Source: Burkholderia puraquae
GTDB lineage: Bacteria > Pseudomonadota > Gammaproteobacteria > Burkholderiales > Burkholderiaceae
Direction of reading: 5' to 3'
Assembly (NCBI RefSeq): GCF_002099195.1
Contig: NZ_NBYX01000014.1
Location: 1-64,000, forward strand
Length of the DNA stretch: 64,000 bases
Of this stretch, positions 1 through 8,344 are shown piece after piece; the first letter of the stretch is position 1, and the number at the start of each line of letters is the position of its first letter. The position numbers and the translations under genes were made by a program. The notes below the pieces were generated by a model, which was given only the letters and a program-made list of their open reading frames with translations, did no database searches and had not been told where the DNA came from.

Positions 1-147
1 CTGCTGGACCGCGTTACCCATCACTGCCACATCGTCGAAACGGGCAATGAATCGTGGCGCTTCAGGACCAGTTCTGCCAAGGCGAAGACAACGAGCAAGA
101 GAGCAGCAAAACCAGCAGGCAACGAAGAGTTATCCACACCGCAATAG
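1..147 (+). mobile_element. istB: 3' end of an IS21-family helper ATPase gene (istB), partial
   Basis: Frame 1 is open from the first base and ends at a TAG at 145-147. It gives a 48-residue C-terminus containing HCHIVETGNESWRF, a pattern I know from the C-terminal tail of IstB, the AAA+ ATPase that works with the IstA transposase in IS21 elements. A basic Lys/Ala-rich tail follows. The rest of the gene lies outside the window, so whether the element is intact cannot be judged. Its position beside the catabolic block suggests that the island edge is IS-associated, which is inference. Confidence 0.75.
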
Positions 148-363
148 ATGTACTAGGCTATCTCGGGGTGGGTCAGATTCGGATGAAAACGGTGGGTTAA
201 GACTGCGTGAAAATCAACACTTGGATTCACTCCGGCGTACGCGTTTGAAGCTGTATGGCTGTTCAGATGGCGCTGGCAGTGCGGTGGCGTAGTCGGAGGC
301 CCCCCGGACCAGCAGCGGCACCGTCTCGGACCGCAGCGGGGGGCGAAGCCGGGGCACTGAGAA
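148..363. other. IS-proximal non-coding stretch
   Basis: No gene is supported here. The segment 166-210 has a GGTGGGT motif twice (about 167 and 191) around a GTCAGATTCGGATGAAAACG core, which resembles the terminal region of an IS21 element. The exact end and any target duplication could not be fixed. A GC-rich stretch at 300-355 with CCCCC and GGGGG arms lies just before the convergent regulator gene and could help transcription stop. Confidence 0.4.
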
Positions 364-3108
364 CTATCGGATTAAGCCTAACGCTTTCGCCCTCTGATAC
401 GCATTTAATCGCCGTCTAACGCCAAGTTTTGCATAGATCTGCTGCATGTACCACTTAACTGACCCTTCGGCAAGGCCGAGCCGGTCTGCGATCTCCTTGT
501 TTTGCAAACCTTGCGAGACGAATTCAAGAATACTAATCTCCCGTTGCGACAGCCGCCCCTCAGTTCTCGCTGGTAGAGCCGCTGCCTGCTCTACCGCTGC
601 ACGTGGACGCTGCAAGACACTCTCCGGTCCTCCGGCATAAGTCTGCAGAAGTGCATCGGAAAACTCGACGTCAGACCGAAGATTTTCCGGGACGCTAAAG
701 ATCGTAGCGAGCGTTTGCTTGACCGCGTGGCCTTCTTCGAGGAACGGCAGGACAATTCCCCGCGGCACTGCATGCGCAAGTGCGTCGATCAATGCTCTCG
801 TCGCTCCACGAGCATCACCGGAGGCCAGCTTCGACGCGGCAACCAGAATGCGCATGCGAATCTCGGTACGCAGGCAGGAACGGGGCAGCGCGAATGTGAT
901 CCACCGCTTTGCCAGTGCCTCGGCCTCCTTTGCGAAGCCACGCGCCAAAGCCAGCCTGATCCACGCGATAGCCATCGCCTCGGTTTTCGTCGTTGTTTGA
1001 TCAGAGGGGTAGAGAGGTGTCGCATCGCGAGGTAGTTTTGCTTCATTGGCGATCCGCTGCGCGCTAGCGACATCATTGCTTTGTACTGCGCGCCTGATTT
1101 TTTCTGCAGTCACGTGCCAGAAAAGACGGTCGAAGGATTTTGCCGAGGCAAATCGCGTGGCATGCGCCAACAGTGATTCGGCGATCTCGTTTTCTTCGAA
1201 TATTGAGGCCAGTCTTGCGCGTCCGACATATGCGGCAATAAGATGGTCGACGAGGCCCAACTCGTCGCAAAGCGGCAGGTACTGGTCCCATAGAGATCTC
1301 GCGGCATCGTATTGGCCGCAATCCATCAACAGCTCGGCAAGCAGGACCGCGGGCATTGCTCCCAATGGGCTGGCATGTCCGGCGATGCCGTACGCAATGT
1401 CAATTGCAGATCGGTATCCACTCGTAGCTTTCGCAACGTCGCCGCGTTGAATTAGGGCGGGTCCCAGGATGCTCTCATGCCAGACAAGAACGAACTGGCT
1501 GTTGGCTCGCTCAAAAAAGCCACGAGCCGCCATCTCGAGGCGATCGACTGCCTCGAGGTGATATATCTCCCGCTGAGCGCAAAGAAGGCACAACTCAACG
1601 CTGCCGCGAAGATATGGGTCATCGTCCGCGAAATCTACCAGCAGCTCAGGGCACATTCGCTCTACTGTGCGCATGTCATCGGAAAAGTGTGCAAGCATCA
1701 TTTTTCGATGCTGGTAAATTTGGTAAAGCCGCGCGGCAGCTTCAGGCACGAGCGAGTCTTTCTCGACTGACTCGCGAATGCACTTAAGTACCGAATTCAG
1801 AACGCATCCAGCCTCGTCGAAGCGCCATTCGAGCGTCAAGTTCCAGGCGCGAATGAGCTGTATTGTTGGATATTCATTGAGCACGCTCTCCGGAATCTGC
1901 TTGACCCACGCCATGAGCGAAAGAAGCTTTCCCTGGTAAAATAGGTCGTTGCACGCTTCGTCGAGAATGCCGGCGGCATACCTGAAGTCGCCCGAGGAGA
2001 TTGCATGGAACATGGCATCATCCAGCATTCCATTGCTGCAAAACCAGTGGGCTGCGCGCCGGTGTAGGGCATATAACTGAGTTTGACTGCTTTCGCTCAA
2101 TCGCTTCTTCAAGAATTGCGAGAAGAGGTGGTGATACCGATACCAATTTTCTTCTTCGTCGAGTGAAAAGATAAACAGGCCCTGTCGCTGGAGTTGCTTG
2201 ATGATAGTCCGGCTATCGTGGCGTTGGCCTACCTCGTCACACAACGCGTAGCAGAACTGCCGGAGAACCGACGACTCCAGCAGAAAGCGTTGCACATCTT
2301 CACTCTGCGCCAAGAAAACGTCGTCGGCGAGAAACGAGCCGACCGAACGATTGCTACCGGAAAGGCCGTGAAGTCGCTCGTCCCAGTTATTGCCGCTGCC
2401 GACAGATAGCGAGACCAACTGGAGTCCTGCTGCCCAGCCTTCGGTCTTTTCGCACGCGAGCTCGACCAGCCTGTCGCTTGGCGGACTTGCGTTGCTGCTG
2501 TTGAAGAATTGATGAGCTTCTTGCACCGAGAACCTGAGCGTTGTCGAGTCGATCTCGCCCAGTTCGCCGCGGGCGCGTAACCGTGCGACGCTGAAGCCAG
2601 GTTCTGTCCGACTTGCTATGGCAAAGTGCATCCGTTCCGGCGCATCGCGCAGCAAGCATTCATACAGCCGTTCACCGGGCGTGCTGGCAATGGCATGAAG
2701 GTCATCGACAAAGAGGAAACCATCACCGTCAGCGCTCTCCAGTTCGTTGCACAACATTGCGCTGATTGTTTCCGGCGACACGTTGCGCTGTGCTTCGAAT
2801 AGGGTCTGCATGGCGCTGTCGAGACCAGGCACGATATGGGAAAGAGCCGCTGCACAATGCATCGCGACTTCGGCAAGGGATGCGCCGATCTCCCCCACAC
2901 TGATCCACCCTACGGCCGCTTTCCGTCCAGCTCGCAGCGCGTCATAGAGCTGTGTCATCAACAGGCTCTTGCCATAGCCGGCTGGCGCGCGCACAAGAAG
3001 CAATCGGCGTGAATGCAAGTGTTCCAGTGCCGTTGGCAGTGCCTCTCGCTGTACCGCGGCACCTGCTCTTGTTGGCGGGCGTAACCGGGTCGCGACCACG
3101 GGTAGCAT
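364..3108 (-). CDS. MalT-like LuxR-family ATP-dependent transcriptional regulator
   Basis: A 914-residue STAND-type activator of the MalT/LAL class. A Walker A motif (GYGKS, about residues 44-48) and a Walker B (FLFVDD, about 131-136) define the N-terminal NTPase. A long helical, TPR-like middle follows, and residues of about 851-914 form a LuxR/GerE helix-turn-helix. Such proteins bind an inducer in the middle domain, oligomerise with ATP and activate transcription. The start at 3108 has a very strong GGAGGAGGAGG ribosome site upstream. The gene diverges from the plus-strand catabolic series at 3639, so it is probably that cluster's regulator (inference from position). A palindromic promoter element 105 bp upstream is shared with the SDR gene at 31.4 kb. 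Confidence 0.9.
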   Translation of the reverse strand: MLPVVATRLRPPTRAGAAVQREALPTALEHLHSRRLLLVRAPAGYGKSLLMTQLYDALRAGRKAAVGWISVGEIGASLAEVAMHCAAALSHIVPGLDSAMQTLFEAQRNVSPETISAMLCNELESADGDGFLFVDDLHAIASTPGERLYECLLRDAPERMHFAIASRTEPGFSVARLRARGELGEIDSTTLRFSVQEAHQFFNSSNASPPSDRLVELACEKTEGWAAGLQLVSLSVGSGNNWDERLHGLSGSNRSVGSFLADDVFLAQSEDVQRFLLESSVLRQFCYALCDEVGQRHDSRTIIKQLQRQGLFIFSLDEEENWYRYHHLFSQFLKKRLSESSQTQLYALHRRAAHWFCSNGMLDDAMFHAISSGDFRYAAGILDEACNDLFYQGKLLSLMAWVKQIPESVLNEYPTIQLIRAWNLTLEWRFDEAGCVLNSVLKCIRESVEKDSLVPEAAARLYQIYQHRKMMLAHFSDDMRTVERMCPELLVDFADDDPYLRGSVELCLLCAQREIYHLEAVDRLEMAARGFFERANSQFVLVWHESILGPALIQRGDVAKATSGYRSAIDIAYGIAGHASPLGAMPAVLLAELLMDCGQYDAARSLWDQYLPLCDELGLVDHLIAAYVGRARLASIFEENEIAESLLAHATRFASAKSFDRLFWHVTAEKIRRAVQSNDVASAQRIANEAKLPRDATPLYPSDQTTTKTEAMAIAWIRLALARGFAKEAEALAKRWITFALPRSCLRTEIRMRILVAASKLASGDARGATRALIDALAHAVPRGIVLPFLEEGHAVKQTLATIFSVPENLRSDVEFSDALLQTYAGGPESVLQRPRAAVEQAAALPARTEGRLSQREISILEFVSQGLQNKEIADRLGLAEGSVKWYMQQIYAKLGVRRRLNAYQRAKALGLIR

Positions 3109-3638
3109 CTTCGTCCTCCTCCTCCGACCGTATAGCCGCTCGCAAGCAAGCTTCCGGTCATTTGGTTTCTCGTCTCCTCACAAAAGAATACACGCGTGTC
3201 CGCATCTAGGTTCCTATCGAAAGATAGGTTTGTCGCGTTCGCCTTGCTTGGATGCTTATCGCCCGGAAGCCAAAATCGGGGCGACGGGGTCGCTGCGGGA
3301 AAACACCTAGTAGTGGCTGTCACCCTTGACGGGCGGGCGTTGCGTCAACGACGCATGTCCACGTCAGCTCGAACACCACATCTCACCTTCCTTTATGCAG
3401 GTGTGTGAACGTCCATCGATTACTACATTGACGCATCAGAAGCGCCGCTTCCCGACGCAAGGATGTGGTGCAAGGAATACATGGAGACACAGACATGACC
3501 ATGAGACGCCAATTGGAGGTGCCTCTCACCTCGATCGCCCTTTCTCAGACGGGTAGTGCTCGCAGTGCTCGTTACGCATTGTCGCTCGCTCCCGTGTGCA
3601 TGACTGCCTTAATCGGCGGAATTTGACAGGGAAGGGAC
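3109..3638. promoter_or_regulatory. Divergent control region between the LuxR regulator and the catabolic cluster
   Basis: A 530-base gap with no convincing gene. It contains the CCTATC-N4-GATAGG palindrome at 3213-3228 facing the regulator. A possible 20-codon leader ORF (start 3495, beginning MTMRRQLEV) lies before the flavin reductase. The stretch before 3639 has a GGGAAGGGA ribosome-site-like sequence. Divergent promoters are expected here, but I cannot assign a confident -35/-10 pair to the plus-strand operon. Confidence 0.5.
3209..3233 (-). promoter_or_regulatory. Palindromic operator/promoter element, copy 1 (LuxR gene)
   Basis: Perfect inverted repeat CCTATC-N4-GATAGG at 3213-3228. 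Read on the minus strand, it is followed by a TATTCT -10-like hexamer at about 3185-3190 and by the LuxR start about 105 bp away. The same palindrome with similar flanks (GCATCC-A/G-AGCA upstream, CT-A/G-GA-T/C-GC downstream) recurs at 31255-31270 before the SDR. Overlap with a weak -35 region fits an activator-dependent promoter. Autoregulation by the MalT-like protein is inference. Confidence 0.6.
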
Positions 3639-4130
3639 ATGAACACTCAGACGCATGCGCAAAATCTGCGCAGATGCTTCGGACGCTTTCTGACAGGCGT
3701 AACCGTGGTGACGTATCGCACTGCTGAAGGTCCGCGTGGCGCGACGATGAATTCGTTTACTTCGGTATCCCTTGATCCAGCACTTGTGCTGATCTCGGTT
3801 GCTCGGTCGTCCCGTACGTGCGCGGCTATTGATACGCAGCCTTTCGCCATCAATGTTCTCCGATCCGATCAAGTAGATGTCGCTTCGCACTTTGCAGGTC
3901 GGAGCAAGGAGGGCATCGAGCTGGTCTGGAGCGACGACCGCGCGCCCAACACAACACCGGCTCTTGCAAATGCCATTGCGGTTTTCCAATGTAAGCCATG
4001 GCGGCAGTATGACGGGGGAGACCACGTCCTAGTTGTCGGCGAGGTTACATCGAGCATCTTGCGCGATGGAGACCCACTGGCATTCAGTGACGGGCAGTTT
4101 ATGAGCATGGGTCTTCCTTTGCTCAGTTGA
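3639..4130 (+). CDS. Flavin reductase (HpaC/DIM6-NTAB family)
   Basis: A 163-residue flavin-binding split-barrel protein of the flavin_reduct family. The opening RRCFGRFLTGVTVVTYRT and the MNSFTSVSLDPALVLIS block are the typical FMN-binding signature. It would reduce FMN (or FAD) with NAD(P)H and hand the reduced flavin to a partner oxygenase. The gene directly downstream, 126 bp away, is a luciferase-like monooxygenase, the usual partner in two-component systems. Length is normal for the family. It is the first plus-strand gene of the cluster, divergent from the LuxR regulator. Confidence 0.88.
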   Translation: MNTQTHAQNLRRCFGRFLTGVTVVTYRTAEGPRGATMNSFTSVSLDPALVLISVARSSRTCAAIDTQPFAINVLRSDQVDVASHFAGRSKEGIELVWSDDRAPNTTPALANAIAVFQCKPWRQYDGGDHVLVVGEVTSSILRDGDPLAFSDGQFMSMGLPLLS

Positions 4131-4255
4131 CCACCCGCAATTCATCAGGATGATCGACGGGCACGAGCGCGTCGCCAGTCGGGCACGCCACGGGGCCGAT
4201 ATCGGTTGACCAGCATAAGCATAACTAAACAGTTAAGAGCATCACAGGAGCAGAG

Positions 4256-5542
4256 ATGAAGATCAGTCTTTTTGCGCAAGCGGCGTATCGTGGGTTGCCC
4301 GCAGACTTCGAACACCAATACGAGTCGGTGTGCGACACCCCGTACTCCCTCACCAATCAGGATGGCATTTACGCGGACGTTCGAGACTTTCTCGATGTGC
4401 TGATGGTCGCCGCTCGAGCCGGATTTGATGGGCTCGCTGTGACCGAACACAGCCAGTCGGCATACGACATGATCCCGAATCCGGACCTCATCGCCAGTGC
4501 TCTGGCTTATATGACCGAGTCGGAAAACATCCCGGTCGCGATTATTCCGATGGGCCGCTCGCTCGGTAAGGCCCGCGAGCCGCTTCGCGTCGCCGAGGAA
4601 TACGCGATGATCGACGTAATGAGCGGCGGTCGGCTTGTGGCGGGGTTCCCGATCGGCTTGTCTTACGACGCGGCGATCAACAATGGCATCGCGCCAATCG
4701 ACATTCGGCCTCGCTTCGACGAAGGGCTCGAACTGATTCTGCGGACCTGGAGGGAACAAGAACCCTTCCCGTTCAACGGACGATTCAGCCAGCATCCGAC
4801 AGTCAACATCTGGCCGCGGCCCTTGCAGGAAAATATCCCGGTCTATATCACGGGCACCGGAAATCCCCGAACGATGCAGATGTGCCTGGAACGCAATATG
4901 GCGTTCAACTACCTGAGCTGGTTTGGGGCGAAACTGACCGGCAAGCGAATCTTCGACCGATTTTGGGAAACTGCCGACCAGCTCGGCATGGCTCGCAATC
5001 CCTTCCGCATGGGATTCGTGCAGACCATCGCGGTAGCAGAAACTGACGCGCAAGCAGAGGTTGACTACGCGCGGCATCTGGAGTACGGATTCCGAAAGGG
5101 TCTGGGAGCCATCCCGATCGAAAAGCTGGGTTTGCCGGGAGGCATCGATATCAAGGGTGTCGAAGCCCTGATCAAGGACCCGGGTGACTTCGGGATGGTC
5201 GAAAAGTTGCGCGATGCCTCCTATCGCGACCTCGTCAATGCGGGTTGCGTGATCGCCGGTAGCCCGGCAACTGTGCGCGAACAATTGGCCGAGTACATCA
5301 AGCTGTACGGCATCGGGAATCTCCATGCCATGTTGACATTCGGATCCCTCCCTCGGCACCTCGCCATCAAGAACGTCGAACTGTTCGCAAAGGAAGTCGC
5401 GCCTTACTTGCGTGACATCTGGAAAGACTCGGATTACGAACACCACTGGTGGCCGGCCAAGCTCGGCGGGCGTCCCGGCCCGGTTACAAATGGCACGCGC
5501 GCAACCGTCGGTGGTTCCGAAGCGCAGAAGCCGGGCCGTTGA
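4256..5542 (+). CDS. LLM-class (luciferase-like) flavin-dependent monooxygenase
   Basis: A 428-residue bacterial-luciferase-like TIM barrel. It contains the family-typical LDVLMVAARAGFDGLAVTEHSQ segment near residues 45-70, and VAEEYAMIDVMSGGRLVAGFPIG near 115-140. These proteins take reduced FMN from a separate reductase and hydroxylate, desulfonate or (type II) Baeyer-Villiger-oxidise substrates. The reductase is supplied by the gene upstream and a hydrolase follows 48 bp downstream. That order fits oxygen insertion to make an ester or lactone and then hydrolysis, which is inference. The start at 4256 has AGGAG eight bases before it. It is somewhat longer than many LLM proteins because of its C-terminal region. 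Confidence 0.88.
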   Translation: MKISLFAQAAYRGLPADFEHQYESVCDTPYSLTNQDGIYADVRDFLDVLMVAARAGFDGLAVTEHSQSAYDMIPNPDLIASALAYMTESENIPVAIIPMGRSLGKAREPLRVAEEYAMIDVMSGGRLVAGFPIGLSYDAAINNGIAPIDIRPRFDEGLELILRTWREQEPFPFNGRFSQHPTVNIWPRPLQENIPVYITGTGNPRTMQMCLERNMAFNYLSWFGAKLTGKRIFDRFWETADQLGMARNPFRMGFVQTIAVAETDAQAEVDYARHLEYGFRKGLGAIPIEKLGLPGGIDIKGVEALIKDPGDFGMVEKLRDASYRDLVNAGCVIAGSPATVREQLAEYIKLYGIGNLHAMLTFGSLPRHLAIKNVELFAKEVAPYLRDIWKDSDYEHHWWPAKLGGRPGPVTNGTRATVGGSEAQKPGR

Positions 5543-5589
5543 GGTCGCGAGTTTGACTTAGTGCTCACATGTCAAAAGGAAACTGTTTC

Positions 5590-6414
5590 ATGAATATGCA
5601 AACCCGGGCCGCGAGTCCAGACATCACCGAACGCACACTGCGAGTGTGGGGTGGTCGCATCAACATGCGCGTAAAGGTCGCGGGTGCAGGACAACCAGTC
5701 GTCTACCTGCATCCGTCAGCCGGACTTGGCTGGGATCCATTTCTGTCCTGGCTGTCTGAACACTTCACCGTCTACGCTCCCGAGTTTCCCGGAACGAGCG
5801 CTGGCGATCCCTATGCGATTCACTCGGTCAACTCGCTTGGCGACGTCGTACTCGTGTACGAGGAGGTCGTCCGCATCTTGGGGCTCGTTAAGCCCATACT
5901 GATTGGCCAATCATTCGGCGGCATGCTCGCGGCAGAACTCGCTGCGGCTTTTCCTAATCTCGCCTCCCGGGTCGTGCTGCTAGATCCTATTGGCCTGTGG
6001 CGCGAAGACTTGCCCGTTGCGGACTGGATCTCCGCTCGCTCAGGAGAACTTCCGTCGCTGCTGTTCCACGATTCGGCGAGTCCGGCTGCACAGTCCATGC
6101 TTGCGCTTCCCGAAGATCCCAATTTGGCGGCCGCTGCCATCGCGGCACGGGTTTGGGCCTTCGGCTGTACTGGGAAGTTCGCCTGGCCTATCCCTGACCG
6201 AGGCCTTAGTGCAAGGCTGCATCGGATCACCAAGCCAGTCCTGCTGGTCTGGGGGCGGGAAGACCGGCTGGTTCCGGTCGGATATGTCGACGAATGGCAG
6301 GCTCGACTCCTGGATTCCAGAGCTGCTGTCATCGATGCCTGCGGCCACATTCCGCAAGTGGAGAAGCTTTCCGAAACAGTGGCTGCAGTAAGCGATTTCC
6401 TGCGCGTCGAATAG
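5590..6414 (+). CDS. Alpha/beta hydrolase
   Basis: A 274-residue alpha/beta-hydrolase fold enzyme. The oxyanion region is YLHPSAG (about residues 39-45), the nucleophile elbow is GQSFGG with Ser108, the acid is probably in WGREDRLVP and the histidine in CGHIPQ near the end. I chose ATG 5590 because an AAAAGGA ribosome site sits nine bases upstream; the in-frame ATG at 5569 lacks one. Hydrolases of this class in aromatic clusters cleave C-C bonds, esters or lactones. After an FMN-dependent oxygenase, an ester or lactone is a plausible substrate, but the sequence does not fix it. Confidence 0.85.
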   Translation: MNMQTRAASPDITERTLRVWGGRINMRVKVAGAGQPVVYLHPSAGLGWDPFLSWLSEHFTVYAPEFPGTSAGDPYAIHSVNSLGDVVLVYEEVVRILGLVKPILIGQSFGGMLAAELAAAFPNLASRVVLLDPIGLWREDLPVADWISARSGELPSLLFHDSASPAAQSMLALPEDPNLAAAAIAARVWAFGCTGKFAWPIPDRGLSARLHRITKPVLLVWGREDRLVPVGYVDEWQARLLDSRAAVIDACGHIPQVEKLSETVAAVSDFLRVE

Positions 6415-6445
6415 CTTTCGCGCAGCGAATCATGGGGCGCCAGGA

Positions 6446-6474
6446 TATCGGGTACGTGGTTCGCGTACCCGATA
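6446..6474. repeat. Perfect 11-bp inverted repeat (hairpin) between hydrolase and MetA genes
   Basis: TATCGGGTACG at 6446-6456 pairs perfectly with 6464-6474 across a seven-base loop. No T-run follows, so it is not a simple intrinsic terminator. It may be an mRNA-stabilising hairpin, an attenuating structure or an operator between two plus-strand cistrons. Confidence 0.6.
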
Positions 6475-6510
6475 GAAATATTAGTAATGCTACGTAAATA
6501 TGGAGTGGAG

Positions 6511-7425
6511 ATGCTGAATTCCATTAGAAAACTGCTGCCTTCCATGATGGCGATTCTGGCGTTTCTGAATACCAACGCAGGCGCGACAGAGAATGGCCTG
6601 ATCAGCTACCCCGTCGGAGTCAATACGGTGCTCAACGGCGTGCTGCCCCCACCTGGCGCCACCCAATTCTATAACTACACGCTCTATTACTTTGCGAACA
6701 AGTTTGCCGGATCAAACGGACAAAATCTGCTTCCTGGGTTTCACCTCGATGCGTTTGTCGACGCACCGAGAGCGGTACACACTTGGGGTACAACTTTGGG
6801 CCCGTTCAGTGTCTCCAGTGGCTTGATCGTCCCTGTATTCCATCTGCACGTAACCACTCCCGGAGGAACGGGCAATCGGACCGCGCTTGGGGACATCATT
6901 CTTCAACCCTGGCTGATCAGCTACACGAATCCGTCGCACACGTTCCTTGCATTTCTTGCCACCGATGTTGCGGTGCCCAGTGGCGCGTACTCGGTGAACC
7001 GCGTGGCCAACACCGGATTGAACACGTATGCGCTCATGCCCAACCTCAGCGTGACGTGGTTTCCCACACCGGCGTGGGAAGTCTCGTCGACCACGCTTGT
7101 CGAAATACACGCTCCAAATTCTGCCACACACTATCACTCGGGCGTGGTTGGGACCCTGGATTATCTCGTCGGCTATTCGTTGAACAACAAGGTTCAGTTC
7201 GGTTTGCAAGGATATTTTCTGAAGCAGGTTACCGACGACACCATGAACGGCGTTCCGGTTCCCGACGGTGGTTTTCGCGGACAGGCGGTCGCTATAGGGC
7301 CGCAACTGCGGTACATGTGGTCACCGGCGGCTGGAATCGTGTTCAAGTACCAGCATGAATTCGCCGTACGCAATCGTCCGCAGGGCGAGAAGCTTTGGGT
7401 GGAAGTGAGCTTTCCGCTCTCGTAG
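6511..7425 (+). CDS. Outer-membrane MetA-pathway (phenol degradation) family protein
   Basis: A 304-residue exported protein. After a hydrophobic signal segment (SMMAILAFLNTNAGA, cleavage near residue 24) it shows the ENGLISYPVGVNTVLNGVLP opening and aromatic, alternating beta-strand pattern of the Phenol_MetA_deg family. Proteins of this family accompany aromatic-degradation genes and are thought to form outer-membrane barrels for uptake of hydrophobic substrates. ATG 6511 is preferred because GGAGTGGAG lies directly upstream; 6487 is an alternative in-frame start. It sits inside the same-strand catabolic series. Confidence 0.82.
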   Translation: MLNSIRKLLPSMMAILAFLNTNAGATENGLISYPVGVNTVLNGVLPPPGATQFYNYTLYYFANKFAGSNGQNLLPGFHLDAFVDAPRAVHTWGTTLGPFSVSSGLIVPVFHLHVTTPGGTGNRTALGDIILQPWLISYTNPSHTFLAFLATDVAVPSGAYSVNRVANTGLNTYALMPNLSVTWFPTPAWEVSSTTLVEIHAPNSATHYHSGVVGTLDYLVGYSLNNKVQFGLQGYFLKQVTDDTMNGVPVPDGGFRGQAVAIGPQLRYMWSPAAGIVFKYQHEFAVRNRPQGEKLWVEVSFPLS

Positions 7426-7555
7426 CACGACGAACTGAATTTTGACGGATGCCTCGCCTAACGGAGACGACGGCGCTCAAGCATTGCTGCCGCAACTCGG
7501 GTTCGGTTTCGGTCTCGGCGCCGAATTATCCCTGAAGATGGTGTTGGAGCAACTT

Positions 7556-8146
7556 ATGAAGATCGTTGATACCTTGCCGACATGTCCAGATGGACCGCTG
7601 GCGCTCACGATTGGCAACTTTGATGGCGTTCATCTTGGCCATCAGGCAATGATAGACAGGTTGAAATACCAGGCGAAATCAAGATGCCTGCCTGCATGCG
7701 TACTGACATTCGAGCCACACCCTCGAGAATACCTGTTTCCCGAAATCGCACCGCGAAGACTCACAACACTGAGCGAAAAGGCGGCCCTGCTGGAACGATA
7801 TGGCATCGACCGACTCTACGTTTGCCGTTTCGATAACCATATGGCCAACCTGCCGGCTGAGCTGTTTGTATCACAGGTTCTCGTGAAAAATCTGGGCGTG
7901 CAGTGGCTTCTGGTCGGCGAGGACTTTCGATTCGGCGCGAGGAGACGGGGTGATCTGGCGATGCTGAGCAAGGCCGGTCTTGAGTTGGGCTTTGAACTTG
8001 AAACCCAGCGCGATGTAAAGGCACTCGGCGATCGAATTTCGAGCACTGCCGTGCGAACTGCAAGGGCGCAGGGAGATCTTGATCGGATGTGGCTGCTGCT
8101 TGGTCGGCCCGGTCTGCTTTCCGATGCCATTGCCTGTTCAACATGA
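7556..8146 (+). CDS. Stand-alone FAD synthetase (FMN adenylyltransferase), RibF N-domain only
   Basis: A 196-residue protein matching the nucleotidyltransferase module of RibF. It has GNFDGVHLGH (residues 20-29, the HxGH motif), TFEPHPREYL (51-60), VGEDFRFG (120-127) and ISSTAVR (161-167). It ends right after LLGRPG, exactly where a normal RibF continues into the riboflavin kinase domain, so that domain is absent. ATG 7556 follows GGAG at 7546-7549; the longer frame begins at a TTG (7442). It would convert FMN plus ATP to FAD and pyrophosphate. In this cluster it may raise FAD supply for flavoenzymes, or be a family member that tunes FMN/FAD balance (inference). Confidence 0.85.
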   Translation: MKIVDTLPTCPDGPLALTIGNFDGVHLGHQAMIDRLKYQAKSRCLPACVLTFEPHPREYLFPEIAPRRLTTLSEKAALLERYGIDRLYVCRFDNHMANLPAELFVSQVLVKNLGVQWLLVGEDFRFGARRRGDLAMLSKAGLELGFELETQRDVKALGDRISSTAVRTARAQGDLDRMWLLLGRPGLLSDAIACST

Positions 8147-8344
8147 CATTTTTCGCCAGCCGTGAGCGCGACAAACTCGGGGAAAAACGCGTGTGCAATC
8201 GCGAATCTGATCTTTCGCATCTAGGCAACCGTCGATCCGTATTCCACGCGTGCTGACCATTTCAGGAACGTACCTTTTCACTTCCAACGGAATGAATCTA
8301 CCTCGCCCCTTCAATCGATTGAATATCATTCGGAGACAACGAAC

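Noticed and set aside
4145..5446. 433-codon minus-strand frame over the LLM gene
   Set aside because: Antisense of a recognisable luciferase-like gene with its own ribosome site; no family pattern.
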